36,981 nt of DNA from Methanomassiliicoccales archaeon (GCA_026394375.1 JAPKYJ010000017.1:1-36981); one strand, 5' to 3'; shown: positions 1 through 8,737, counted from the first letter of the stretch. Numbers and translations: made by a program. Notes: generated from the sequence alone by a model not told the origin.

Positions 1-22
1 GGTTCCGGGGGACCTGATCGGT

Positions 23-391
23 TCAGCCCGGAAAGCTCTCCATTCGGGGGAAGGAGAGCACGAACGTGGCCCCACGGGGCACGGTGTTCTCCACTCGTAT
101 CTTTCCACCATATCTTTCCATCGTCTTCTGGACCAGGTACAGACCTAGCCCGGTGCCCTTGGTCTCTCCAAAGCGGTAGCCCTCGTGGAAGATCCTTCCC
201 CTGATCCCCTCTGGAACACCCTTGCCATCATCTTCGACCCGCAGCTCGGTGTAGGGGCCAATGGTCTCGATGACGAAATCCACCTTCGTCGCTTTTCCAT
301 GCACCCTGGCGTTGCGGATTAGATTGTCTATGACAGACCCCAATGCAAGATCGGCCAGGACCCGCTCCATGGAGGTCATCTCATCTTTCAT
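23..391 (-). CDS. Stand-alone histidine-kinase-type ATPase domain (HATPase_c)
   Basis: The 122-aa product is almost exactly one GHKL/HATPase_c domain. It has the N box (NLIRNARVHG, residues 23-32), the G1 box (DDGKGVP, 54-60) and the G2 box (GTGLGL, 79-84). There is no room for a dimerisation/phospho-acceptor (DHp) helix pair, no sensor domain and no membrane segment. It would therefore bind ATP but lacks its own phospho-acceptor histidine. The ATG overlaps the TGA of the upstream corrinoid-binding gene (ATGA), so the two are probably translationally coupled and may act as a split sensor. It could be an ATPase half of a two-part kinase, an anti-regulator, or a remnant of a longer kinase. The domain call is strong; the role is inference. 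Confidence 0.8.
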   Translation of the reverse strand: MKDEMTSMERVLADLALGSVIDNLIRNARVHGKATKVDFVIETIGPYTELRVEDDGKGVPEGIRGRIFHEGYRFGETKGTGLGLYLVQKTMERYGGKIRVENTVPRGATFVLSFPRMESFPG

Positions 392-1008
392 GGGGAGCCG
401 CCTCCAGCATATTTCTTCGCCAGGTCGAGTGCAGCTGTGGCGTCGATCCCCATGTCATCCGCTTCGACTTCCCTCTAGAGCGCATGGTCGAAAACGAACG
501 GCGCCCCTCCCACTACGATCTTAACGTTGCTTCCCTTGCTGGTCAATTGCTGCCGCAACTCCTTCACTTTCAAGGCGGCGCGGAGCATCAGCGTGGAAAC
601 GAATAGCACATCCACTTTGTCCTTAGAGGCCATTTCCGCCAACCCTTTTGCGTCCTGGCGTTTGTAGTTCATGATATCGAATCCCCCGGCCCTCACCACC
701 GAATAGACGATCTTCTGACCTAGATCATGGTGGTCTTCGAGGTTGGCGATGGCCAGCCGTGGCTGGGTCTTGCGAATCTGCCTGGCCAGGGGGAGGTACT
801 TGTCCAGGATCTTCTCGCAGATCCGGCCCCCCATGTAGATCTGCGAAAGGGCGATAGTTCCTTCCTGCCAGCCATTGCCGATGTCGCGCAACGCTGGGGA
901 TATCACTTTCTCCGCACACTCCAGGGGGGTCATGGTCTGCAATGCCTTGTTCACGACTCTCTCTGCCCTCGCCTCGTCTACGGAGATTAGGGCGTCCTCC
1001 AGCTCCAT
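388..1008 (-). CDS. Corrinoid (B12)-binding protein with in-frame TAG at codon 178
   Basis: A helical cap domain of the kind found before B12 domains occupies the first ~80 residues. A Rossmann-type cobalamin-binding domain follows, with the DxHxxG signature (DHHDLG) and later VGGAPF. Reading stops at TAG (475-477) after FDHAL, too early for the family. In the same frame the next 28 codons read REVEADDMGIDATAALDLAK and onward to a TGA at 388-390, which is the normal C-terminal end of such a domain. That TGA overlaps the ATG of the next gene. Where relatives usually have Tyr (..LYREVGAD..), this sequence has TAG. Full length would be 206 residues. The cause could be readthrough or pyrrolysine, a fresh nonsense mutation, or a base error. 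The start is uncertain: ATG 1008 was chosen, and an ATT at 1032 has a better-spaced GGGAGAG. Partners may be methyltransferases or the downstream ATPase. Confidence 0.75.
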
Positions 1009-1077
1009 GACCAGGGAAGCCTCTTCGGTAATGCGGTCACTCTCCCTTCGTTCCGAAGAATGAATTCGAGGCCACCC

Positions 1078-1084
1078 AATATAA
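1078..1084 (-). promoter_or_regulatory. TATA-like box for the corrinoid/ATPase gene pair
   Basis: On the minus strand the sequence GGGTTATATTG lies here. Transcription would start near 1055, so the longer upstream open frame (to 1146) is unlikely to be translated in full. A GGGAGAG ribosome-binding-like site is at 1040-1046. Confidence 0.45.
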
Positions 1085-1236
1085 CCCTGCTTATCCCAAC
1101 TGTGTCGATGACCAATAGCGAAAAGGCGCGAACAGCGGGAGCACATGCCATGCTGGCATAGGCAAGCCTTTTTCTATGGCAATCAATCTCCCGCCGCTAG
1201 GTCCTCAAGCATCAACAAGTGGAGGAGAGGAACGGG

Positions 1237-2478
1237 ATGACATTTTGGAGCTCGGCGTTCGGGGGTCATTTCGACCGGAGGCTCTGGGTCCTATTCGTGG
1301 GCCGCATCATCTCCGCCACGGGCTTCTCCATCGTCATGCCCTTCCTCTCCATATACTTCCACTCCTCCCTGGGCATATCCATGACCAGCATCGGGCTGGT
1401 CTTCCTCATCTCATCCGTCGCGGGGGCGATGGGGCAGCTCATCGGTGGCGAGATCGCGGACCGTTTTGGCAGGCGGAACGTGATGATCGCCTCCATGGGC
1501 AGCCGGGCCATGGTCTTCGTGCTGATCAGCGTGGTCATCGCCTCCACCAACTCCTTCTTGCTCATCGCGTTGCTGGTGGTCTGCAGCAACATCCTGGGTT
1601 CGCTATTCGAGCCGGCCTCGAACGCCATGGTGGCCGACCTGTGCGAGCCCAGCCGTCGGCTGGAGGCATACGGGCTGCTGCGCATCGGTCAGAACCTGGG
1701 CTGGACCATGGGCCCATTGCTGGGAGGGCTACTGGCGATAATGGGCTACTCTTCCCTCTTCCTGCTCACCGCCATGACCTCTGCCATCGCGGCCTTCATC
1801 ATCCTCTTCATGGTGAGCGAGTCCATCCGGTCGAGCTTCAGGCGCAACGACTACAGCGTGTCCGATCTGCTGGACATCCGGAAGGATAGGAATTTCGCCG
1901 CCTTCTGCTTCATCTCGGTCCTGCTCTTCCTGGTGGTGGCGCAGATGTCCTCGGTGTACTCAGTGTACTCGCAAAGCGTGGTTGGCATCCATATCTACGA
2001 GGTAGGTTACCTATACGCCATCAACGGCATCATGGTGGTCTTCTTGCAGATGCCCGTGGCTCGCTTCATCGCGAGATACCGTATGACTACGGCAATCGCT
2101 TGGGGAGCGGTGCTCTACGCCATCGGCTATTTCGCGGTGGCGTTCTCCTATGACTTCTTCACCTTGGCCATTTGCATGGTGGTCATCAGCATGGGCGAGA
2201 TCGTCACCTCGCCCTCTTCCATGAACTTGGTGGCGAACATGTCCCCGGAGAACGAGCGTGGCCGGTACATGGGGGTTTTCGGTCTGTTCCAGTCGTTCGG
2301 TTGGAGCATGGGACCGTTCGTCGGCGGACTGTTCATGGACGCCTTCGTGAAGGTGCCCTACCTGCTCTGGGGCGGGATATCGATGTTCGCCCTAGCCAGC
2401 GCGGTAGGCTATCTGGCCCTGAGGAAGCAGATGCCCGAAGAAAAGGACCGAGTGGGCATGAAGATGGTCAAGACCTAG
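1237..2478 (+). CDS. MFS family transporter
   Basis: This is a 413-aa, very hydrophobic protein with about 12 predicted membrane helices. The major facilitator motif A (GGEIADRFGRR) sits in the loop between helices 2 and 3, and a second MFS-like pattern (LGWTMGPLLGG) lies near helix 5. This layout suits a proton-driven drug/metabolite exporter of the DHA1 type; the substrate cannot be told. The ATG at 1237 was preferred over the in-frame GTG at 1219 because GGAGGAGAGG sits just upstream of it. The gene ends in TAG and is followed 37 nt later by the RuvC-like gene in the same direction, so the two may share a transcript. Confidence 0.85.
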   Translation: MTFWSSAFGGHFDRRLWVLFVGRIISATGFSIVMPFLSIYFHSSLGISMTSIGLVFLISSVAGAMGQLIGGEIADRFGRRNVMIASMGSRAMVFVLISVVIASTNSFLLIALLVVCSNILGSLFEPASNAMVADLCEPSRRLEAYGLLRIGQNLGWTMGPLLGGLLAIMGYSSLFLLTAMTSAIAAFIILFMVSESIRSSFRRNDYSVSDLLDIRKDRNFAAFCFISVLLFLVVAQMSSVYSVYSQSVVGIHIYEVGYLYAINGIMVVFLQMPVARFIARYRMTTAIAWGAVLYAIGYFAVAFSYDFFTLAICMVVISMGEIVTSPSSMNLVANMSPENERGRYMGVFGLFQSFGWSMGPFVGGLFMDAFVKVPYLLWGGISMFALASAVGYLALRKQMPEEKDRVGMKMVKT

Positions 2479-2515
2479 AAAGGATTATGCGAGCAAGGAG
2501 CCCTCAGAGAAGCAG

Positions 2516-3268
2516 ATGAAGGTCATCGGCGTCTTCACCGAGGATTTCCGCTTCTTCTACGAAGTGGTGCGGAGGCTGAAGGCGAGAGGGGAAGAGTTCA
2601 TCTCCCTGGGTAAGGATGGAAAAGTGCCCGCATCGGTGGGAGTGGTGATCACCACGCCCAAGGAGAGGGGGGCAGTGGAATTCGAAGAGGTTGTGGCTGA
2701 AGAGGACCCGGAAAGGGCCATCGATCTGGCTCGCTGCGTTTTGGCCGGAGGCACCAAGTACCGCACCATCGTCATCGGCGTCGATCCAGGTAGCAGCACC
2801 GGCATCGCCGTCTACGGGGAAGGAAGGCTCTTGGCCGCGGAGGAGGTGAACTCCCCGGAGAAAGTGGCTCAGGTCCTGGCCAAGCTTCTTCCCTGTCTGG
2901 ACTACTCACACTCCATCGCCCGCGTGGGGCATGGTGATAGCACCAAGCGAGATCGGGTCATAAGCTCCATCTGGGACAAGGTGGACGAAGTGGAGGTGGT
3001 GGATGAGACCGGCACCACCAAGCGATCCGGTCGTCCCGATGCCGAGGCGGCCAAGCGCATCGCTATGGCCAAGGGAAAAAAGATCACCACCGTTCCCGAG
3101 CCCCTGCCCACTCCCGGCGAGGTGCGCGACGTTCAGCGCCTATCGCGCCTAGCCTCCGGGGGCCAGGTGACCTTGCCATCGGGGCTAGCATCCTCAGTCG
3201 CCAAGGGAGAGATGACCATGGACCAGGCCCTTCAATCGCACCGCAAGCCTAGACGCGAACGTTCCTGA
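2516..3268 (+). CDS. RuvC/RNase H-fold protein (conserved archaeal, nuclease-like)
   Basis: The product has 250 aa. The N-terminal ~85 residues form a small alpha/beta region. From about residue 86 it reads GVDPGSSTGIAVYG, the first strand of the RuvC/YqgF resolvase fold with its catalytic-type Asp. A later acidic/His-rich stretch (RVGHGDSTKRDR) and SGRPDAEAAKRIA near residue 170 could supply the further carboxylates. It may be a structure-specific nuclease or a non-catalytic relative; no substrate is shown. Its 3' end overlaps the convergent AMP phosphorylase gene by 20 nt. Confidence 0.55.
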   Translation: MKVIGVFTEDFRFFYEVVRRLKARGEEFISLGKDGKVPASVGVVITTPKERGAVEFEEVVAEEDPERAIDLARCVLAGGTKYRTIVIGVDPGSSTGIAVYGEGRLLAAEEVNSPEKVAQVLAKLLPCLDYSHSIARVGHGDSTKRDRVISSIWDKVDEVEVVDETGTTKRSGRPDAEAAKRIAMAKGKKITTVPEPLPTPGEVRDVQRLSRLASGGQVTLPSGLASSVAKGEMTMDQALQSHRKPRRERS

Positions 3269-4769
3269 AGCCAGGCAACCGCGCGAGCACCATGCCTTCG
3301 GTGGTGATCGGTTCCAGCTTCCTCGACAGCCCGATGGCCTCCTGCAGCTTGGCGTCGTTCTCCGAATGGATGGTCAGCAGTGCCTCGCCAGCATCCACCT
3401 TGCTACCCTCTTTCTTGTGAATGTAGACCCCGGCACCCTTGTCCTTCGGCGCTCCGGAGGCTCGGGCGATCTTCACCAGCTGCTTGTTGTTGATGGCATT
3501 GACGTAGCCGGACTTCTTTGCCAATACGTCGAAGGTGAGCTTGCCTGGCACCAGGTCATCGGATCTGATGTTCGGGTTCCCGCCTTGCGCGGCCACGATC
3601 TCCCTGAACTTCTCCAGTGCCTTTCCGGAGACGAGGATCTCCCTTGCTCTATCCTCGCCCTTGGGAATGCCGCCCATCTCCAGCAGTATGCCGGAGAGGC
3701 CGAGGGCCTTCTCCACCACGCTGTTGGGCGTCTTGGAGCCTTCCAGGACCTGGATCGCCTCGCGTGCCTCCAAGGCCGGTCCGATGGCCCGACCTACCGG
3801 TTGCCCACCATAAGTGATGGCGCATTCCACCTTGATGCCCAGCCTCTCTCCAAGCTCGATGAAGTCTCGGGCGTAAGTCTTGGCCATTTCCATGGTCGGC
3901 ACCTTGGTCCCGTTGCCCATGGGGATGTCAACCAGCAGGAAATCGGCGTTCACCGCCTTCTTCTTGGACATGACCGATGCCAGAAGCTGAGCGTGCGGGT
4001 CCACTCCCAAGGGATATTCCACCCGGATGATGACGTCGTCCGCTGGGGCTAGGTTCAGTCCCCCTCCCCAGGCCATGATGCCTCCCGTGCTCTCCGCGAT
4101 TTGTTTGAGTTCGTGCGCGCTGAAGTCCACCAAGGCGAACGCCTCTACAACATCCGCGGTACCGGCGGCGGAGCTTATCGCTCGAGAAGAGGTCTTTGGT
4201 ATGAGCAGTCCCGCCGCGGCCACGATCGGAACAACGATCAGCGTCACCTTGTTCCCTGGCACTCCACCCACGGAATGGAAGTCGAAGACCGGGGAGCGGT
4301 CGAACTGGATGGTCTCGCCGGTCTCCACCATGGCCAGGGTCAGGTCCGCCGTCTCCCGGATGTTCATGCCGTTGATGTGCAGGGCGGTGACGTAGAAGGC
4401 CAGTTCCACGCTTGACAATGACCGAGTAACGATGTCTGAGACGAGAGCGCGTATCTCCTCGGTGGTTAGCTCGAGCCCGTCCATCTTCTTGCGGATGTAG
4501 TCCACCGATTCCGGCTTGCCGGTCGGGGTCACATCTAGCAGCTCGCCCGCCTCCGGCCCGATGTACTGGAACGCCCTTCCCAGGAGGCCCACTTCCCCTT
4601 TCATGAGGAAAGTGTCCGTGGTCTGCACTATCGCCGTCACGGTGGAATCCTCATGCTTCACCCGGACCCGGTCCTGTTCGTGCACGCCCATTTCCAGGCA
4701 ATCTTCCACGTGAAGGAGGGTGGTGATCTCGCCCGTGTCCATGTCGATGTATTTGGCCTTGAGCTTCAT
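3249..4769 (-). CDS. deoA: AMP phosphorylase (thymidine phosphorylase family)
   Basis: At 506 aa it has the archaeal AMP phosphorylase length; the ~85-residue N-terminal extension separates it from bacterial thymidine phosphorylases. The glycosyltransferase family 3 signatures are clear: FHSVGGVPGNKVTL (phosphate/substrate loop), KTSSRAISSAAGTADV and the helical LSSVELAFYVTALH. The enzyme releases adenine from AMP with phosphate to give ribose-1,5-bisphosphate. It is the first step of the pathway completed by the two genes upstream in the same operon. The ATG at 4769 lies 3 nt after the RuBisCO stop. The stop is TAG, inside the 20-nt convergent overlap with the RuvC-like gene. Confidence 0.93.
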   Translation of the reverse strand: MKLKAKYIDMDTGEITTLLHVEDCLEMGVHEQDRVRVKHEDSTVTAIVQTTDTFLMKGEVGLLGRAFQYIGPEAGELLDVTPTGKPESVDYIRKKMDGLELTTEEIRALVSDIVTRSLSSVELAFYVTALHINGMNIRETADLTLAMVETGETIQFDRSPVFDFHSVGGVPGNKVTLIVVPIVAAAGLLIPKTSSRAISSAAGTADVVEAFALVDFSAHELKQIAESTGGIMAWGGGLNLAPADDVIIRVEYPLGVDPHAQLLASVMSKKKAVNADFLLVDIPMGNGTKVPTMEMAKTYARDFIELGERLGIKVECAITYGGQPVGRAIGPALEAREAIQVLEGSKTPNSVVEKALGLSGILLEMGGIPKGEDRAREILVSGKALEKFREIVAAQGGNPNIRSDDLVPGKLTFDVLAKKSGYVNAINNKQLVKIARASGAPKDKGAGVYIHKKEGSKVDAGEALLTIHSENDAKLQEAIGLSRKLEPITTEGMVLARLPGFRNVRV

Positions 4770-4772
4770 GCT

Positions 4773-6011
4773 TCAACCCCATTTCTGCAGCGCCAGACGG
4801 AGCTCCTCATGCCCCTTGGCGTATTTCTCCAGGTCAATGCCCGCGACGGCGGCATCCACCGCCTGCACCATGGCCTTTGCCCCACCTCGCACCCCCATAG
4901 GATGTCCGGCGACGCCCCCTCCTGCCTGGATCTGTACGTTCTTTCCGGCGATGTGGATGATCTTGTGCACTAGGGCGGGATGCACGCCCCCCGAGGCGAC
5001 GCACATCACTGGTCTCAGCTTTCCCATCTTGTTCTGGCAGGCGTGCTGCGAGGCCAGGTCCTCCCTGGGATCGCCTTGCATCTTGCCCACCCCATAGGTG
5101 CCGATGTGCAGCGCGTCCCCGCCGCACATGCGGACGAGCTGCGCCATGACGCTCCAAGCCACCCCATGCTCCTTGCTGCGCGTGAAAGCGGCGTGCATGG
5201 TGCGGTGAACGTGGATCGGCACCTTAATGGATGGGTCCTCGGCCAAAGCCTGGACGGCAGCGAAGCCGGAGGTGAGCACATCCACCATGAGCTCCTTGGC
5301 CCCGAGCTGCTGTGCCCTCTCGGCCACCTCCAAGATCTCGTCCCCTCGGGTGGAGACGTTGATGGCGTGGATGATCACGTGCCCGGTCTCCTGCTTCACC
5401 CGGTCGATGGCCTCGGCGACGGCCACTACCCTTTCCTCCAGGGGGCAGAACCTCTGGTTCACGAGCGTCTCGTCGTCCTTGCCGTTGGTCAGGCCGCCCA
5501 TGCCCGATTCGTAGATGTAGTTCGCGTATCCGCTCGGCGGCAATCCGATCTTGGGCTTGACGATCGTCCCTACCAGCGGCTTGGTGGGTCGCTTGAGGAT
5601 CCGGCGCATCCCCTCCACTCCGAACTTGGGGCCCTTGAACTCCTTTAGGATGCAAGGGGGGAACGCGCAGTCCTCCAGCCTCACTCCCTTGAGCGCGTCC
5701 AGGCCGAAGAGGTTGCCGGAGATGACGCTCAGTATCTGTGGCACGCCTCCGACATCCAGGCTGAAATCCTCCACTGGGTAGGCGATGACCGCCATGTCCC
5801 CTTTGATATCGATGACCTTCGCGCCATAGGCTTCGAACACCTTCTCCGTAAGAGTGCTCACCCCCGTCCACGTGCCGGTCGATTGCTCCGTGGCGATGGC
5901 CGCCGCGGCCTGTTTCATGGGCAGGTCCGTTCTCACTTTGTAGGTGCAAACAACATGCCGATCCGGGTCCAGCCTCTCCCCCAAATGAAGGTATTTCTCA
6001 CAGTATTCCAT
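4773..6011 (-). CDS. rbcL: Type III ribulose-1,5-bisphosphate carboxylase (RuBisCO large chain)
   Basis: This is a 412-aa archaeal RuBisCO. All catalytic features are present: Lys152 in GTIVKPKIGL, the carbamylated Lys178 and metal ligands Asp180/Glu181 in TNGKDDE, His269 in HVHRTMHAAFTR, the loop-6 Lys310 in GVGKMQGD, Ser340 in VASGGVHP, and the phosphate-binding GGGVAGHP at 364-371. It should fix CO2 onto ribulose-1,5-bisphosphate to give two 3-phosphoglycerates. Together with AMP phosphorylase and ribose-1,5-bisphosphate isomerase it salvages nucleosides rather than running a Calvin cycle; no phosphoribulokinase is seen here. The start lies 1 nt after the isomerase stop (TAG C ATG). Confidence 0.95.
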   Translation of the reverse strand: MEYCEKYLHLGERLDPDRHVVCTYKVRTDLPMKQAAAAIATEQSTGTWTGVSTLTEKVFEAYGAKVIDIKGDMAVIAYPVEDFSLDVGGVPQILSVISGNLFGLDALKGVRLEDCAFPPCILKEFKGPKFGVEGMRRILKRPTKPLVGTIVKPKIGLPPSGYANYIYESGMGGLTNGKDDETLVNQRFCPLEERVVAVAEAIDRVKQETGHVIIHAINVSTRGDEILEVAERAQQLGAKELMVDVLTSGFAAVQALAEDPSIKVPIHVHRTMHAAFTRSKEHGVAWSVMAQLVRMCGGDALHIGTYGVGKMQGDPREDLASQHACQNKMGKLRPVMCVASGGVHPALVHKIIHIAGKNVQIQAGGGVAGHPMGVRGGAKAMVQAVDAAVAGIDLEKYAKGHEELRLALQKWG

Positions 6012-6012
6012 G

Positions 6013-6954
6013 CTATCGCCCTTTGCCTTCTTGGCTCCCGAAAAGAGATCCCTGACCGAGCTCCTTGACTATGATCTCGTATGCCGCGTAGGGCGAGATG
6101 ACGCCCGCCTCGGTGATGATGGCGTCGATGTACTCCGGAGGCGTGGCGTCGAAGACCGGATTGAGCACCTTGGTCCCAGGCGGAACCTCATCGGACCGGA
6201 CGATCTCCTCGGACTCGCGTTCCTCGATCTCCACCAGTTCGCCGTACATCGTGCGAGTGGAGAATTTGAACGTCTCCGCGCAGACCATGACGGGGACGCG
6301 CGCCTCATGTGCGGATAGCGCGATCTGCGACGTGCCGATCTTATTCACCACCGCGCCATTGGAGCAGACCGTGTCCGCCCCCACCACCACGGCATCGATG
6401 CGTTTCATCAGCCAGCGGGCCGCACTATCCACTATGAGCGTGGTTCCGATGCCCTCTTTGCCGAGGTCCTTGATGGTCAGCAGCCCCTGTCTCCACGGCC
6501 TCGACTCGGTGGCGAAGACCTCGATGTGCTTGCCTTCCTTATGGGCCTGGATGATCACGGCCAGAGCGGCCTTGCTGTTGCAATGAGTGAGGATCTTGTC
6601 CCCATCCCTGATCCTCCGTGCTCCGAAACGACCGATGATCTCCACTGCCTCCTTGGATCGGAGGATGAAATCATCCGCGTTCTTGATCACTCGGCGCCTC
6701 AGGTCCTCTACTTCCTTCGCCTCCGAGGTGTTCTTGAATACCGACTGGACGCCATTCCATAGCGAAACGGCGGTGGGACGGGAGGACAGCAGCGTCTCTC
6801 TTCCCGCGTCCAGGTAGCGGCGGAACTCGTTCAGATCGTTGCCGTGGAACTCCAGAGCCTCTTGCTTGAGAGCCTCTGCGCTCTTCCTGGCGATTTCCGC
6901 TGCCCCACGGATCTCCATGCGCCTGATGGCCGCCGCGACGTCCTCTGCTCCCAA
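6013..6954 (-). CDS. Ribose-1,5-bisphosphate isomerase (aIF2B-like)
   Basis: This 313-aa protein is of the aIF2B/MtnA-like isomerase family. Typical pieces are the N-terminal helix with MEIRGAAEIARKSAE, LTHCNSKAALAVI near residue 122, ATESRPWRQG, VVGADTVCSNGAVVNKIG and a C-terminal FDATPPEYIDAII. It converts ribose-1,5-bisphosphate from AMP phosphorylase to ribulose-1,5-bisphosphate for RuBisCO, both encoded immediately downstream. The start was taken as TTG 6954 because the family has ~12 residues before MEIRGA and GAGAGG lies upstream; ATG 6918 is the alternative. The stop is TAG; four sense codons later the same frame meets TGA. Confidence 0.92.
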   Translation of the reverse strand: MGAEDVAAAIRRMEIRGAAEIARKSAEALKQEALEFHGNDLNEFRRYLDAGRETLLSSRPTAVSLWNGVQSVFKNTSEAKEVEDLRRRVIKNADDFILRSKEAVEIIGRFGARRIRDGDKILTHCNSKAALAVIIQAHKEGKHIEVFATESRPWRQGLLTIKDLGKEGIGTTLIVDSAARWLMKRIDAVVVGADTVCSNGAVVNKIGTSQIALSAHEARVPVMVCAETFKFSTRTMYGELVEIEERESEEIVRSDEVPPGTKVLNPVFDATPPEYIDAIITEAGVISPYAAYEIIVKELGQGSLFGSQEGKGR

Positions 6955-6994
6955 TTCGCTTACCTCTCGACCGTCAGTTATCCAAGTTTCCTGG

Positions 6995-7004
6995 CATTAA
7001 ACCT
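6995..7004 (-). promoter_or_regulatory. TATA-like box for the AMP/RuBisCO operon
   Basis: The minus-strand AGGTTTAATG is the only AT-rich box in the 73-nt gap between polX and the isomerase gene. It lies about 45 nt before the TTG start, leaving a short leader with the GAGAGG ribosome-binding site. Confidence 0.4.
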
Positions 7005-7027
7005 TGTCCTGGGTGAGGGGCGAGGGA

Positions 7028-8737
7028 TCAATGGCTGAGGAAATCCGCCAAGGAGACCAACCCCATGGTGTTCAGCACGTCCTGGGCTTCCAGCCAACCT
7101 CTTCTGGCGGTAGCCACCCCGTAGCGCATATTGTCCAGCTGCGCGATGGAGTGCGAGTCTGTGCTTATAGCCACCCTCACCCCCATCTCCTTGGCCTTTC
7201 TGCAGTAGATATCGTTCAGGTCCAGCCTCTCAGGGAAAGCGTTGAGCTCCAGACAGACCTCATGGTCCTTGGCCGCCTGCATCACCCGGTCCATGTCCAG
7301 CGCATATGGTTCCCGCTGCTCCAGCACCCGACCGGTCGGATGTGCCAGTATGGTCATGTTGTCATTGGACAGAGCGGTCAGAACGCGCTCGGTCATCTCC
7401 TTCTCCGGCATGGTGAACTTGGAGTGCACCGCCCCCACCACGAAATCAAGCTCCCTGAGAACGTCATCTGGATAGTCGAGCTTCCCGCTTTCCAATATCT
7501 CCACCTCCGCCCCGATGAGCACCTTCACCTCCACCAGGCTGGAGACGTTGCGGGCGATGTCCATGTTCCCTCGCAAGCGCTCCACGGATAGTCCATTGGC
7601 GACCTTGAGCGCCTCTGAGTGGTCCGTGATCCCTACGTACTCGTAGCCTTTGCGCTTGCAGACATAGGCGATCTCCTCGATGGTGGCGTTCCCATCGCTG
7701 GCAAGGGTGTGCACGTGGAGATCGCCGCGGACGTCATTCAGTCCTACCAGGCTCGGTAGGCGGTGCGCGATCGAAGCCTGGATCTCGCCCCGGTTCTCGC
7801 GCATCTCGGGCGGCATGATCTCCAGCCCCAGGGCATGGTAAATATCCTCCTCTCCTTCCCGGGCGACCACCTCGTTCGAGTCCTTCCTAAATAGGCCGTA
7901 CTCGTTGAGCTTGAGCCCCCGATCGATGGCCATTTGTCGTAAGGCCACATTATGGTCCTTGGAGCCGGTGAAGTACTGCAGGGCAGCGCCATATTGGACT
8001 TCCTCCACCACCCGCAGATCCACTTGCACCCCCTCGCGAAGGCGGACGCTGGCTTTTGTCTGCCCTCGTTCCACGACCTCCTCCACCTGGGGATGGGTGG
8101 TGAAGATGTCCATCACCCATTGCGGGTCGTTGCTGCCCGCCAAGATGTCGATGTCCCCGATGGTCTCCTTCATGCGGCGGAGGCTGCCACCCAAGCTCAC
8201 CTTCTCCAGGCTCGCCTTCCTGCGGATGTACTCCACCATGCCCTCGGCCACCGGATAGGCGTATCCAAGCAGCATGCGTCCGCTGCGTCTCTCCAGCAGA
8301 GCTATTCCATGAAGAACGCGCTCTTCGGACCGCTCCCCGAACCCCTTAAGCTCCCGGATCTGGTGCTGCTCCGCAGCATGTTTGAGATCCGCCAGGTTGG
8401 TGATCTTCAGCTCCCTGTACAGGTGCATGGCCGTCTTCGGCCCGATGTCCGGCACATCGATGATCTGCAGCAGTCCGGCAGGGAACGCCTCTTTGAGCTC
8501 GTCGAGATAGCGAATGTGGCCGGTGGAAAGCATCTCCTCGATCTTCTTGGCTATGGCCTCCCCTACCCCCGGTATCTCGCGCAATCCGCCCTCCTTCCGA
8601 ATCTCCTCCAGCTCTTTGGTCAGCGATTCAATGTTGCGCGCGGCCTTGCGGTAGGCGGTGGGCTTGAACTGCACTCCCTGTAGCTCGAGGATATCCGCCA
8701 CCTCGTAAAGAACCCGGGTCACTTCGGAATTCCTCAT
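7028..8737 (-). CDS. polX: Family X DNA polymerase with PHP phosphoesterase domain (PolX)
   Basis: This is the usual 569-aa PolX architecture. An N-terminal 8-kDa-like helical domain carries helix-hairpin-helix repeats (IPGVGEAIAKKI, VPDIGPKTAMHL, LKGFGERSEE). The polymerase palm has GGSLRRMKETIGDIDIL (two metal Asp residues) and VDLRVV (third Asp). A C-terminal PHP domain starts at GDLHVHTLASDG near residue 340 and continues with GITDHSE and ISTDSHS metal ligands. It fills short gaps in base-excision repair and the PHP domain gives 3'-5' exonuclease or phosphoesterase activity. It is divergent from gdhA across a 220-nt gap. Confidence 0.95.
   Translation of the reverse strand: MRNSEVTRVLYEVADILELQGVQFKPTAYRKAARNIESLTKELEEIRKEGGLREIPGVGEAIAKKIEEMLSTGHIRYLDELKEAFPAGLLQIIDVPDIGPKTAMHLYRELKITNLADLKHAAEQHQIRELKGFGERSEERVLHGIALLERRSGRMLLGYAYPVAEGMVEYIRRKASLEKVSLGGSLRRMKETIGDIDILAGSNDPQWVMDIFTTHPQVEEVVERGQTKASVRLREGVQVDLRVVEEVQYGAALQYFTGSKDHNVALRQMAIDRGLKLNEYGLFRKDSNEVVAREGEEDIYHALGLEIMPPEMRENRGEIQASIAHRLPSLVGLNDVRGDLHVHTLASDGNATIEEIAYVCKRKGYEYVGITDHSEALKVANGLSVERLRGNMDIARNVSSLVEVKVLIGAEVEILESGKLDYPDDVLRELDFVVGAVHSKFTMPEKEMTERVLTALSNDNMTILAHPTGRVLEQREPYALDMDRVMQAAKDHEVCLELNAFPERLDLNDIYCRKAKEMGVRVAISTDSHSIAQLDNMRYGVATARRGWLEAQDVLNTMGLVSLADFLSH

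Noticed and set aside
475-1146. Taking the corrinoid protein as starting at 1146
   Set aside because: The extra 46 residues are not family-like, and a TATA-like box at 1078-1084 lies within them.
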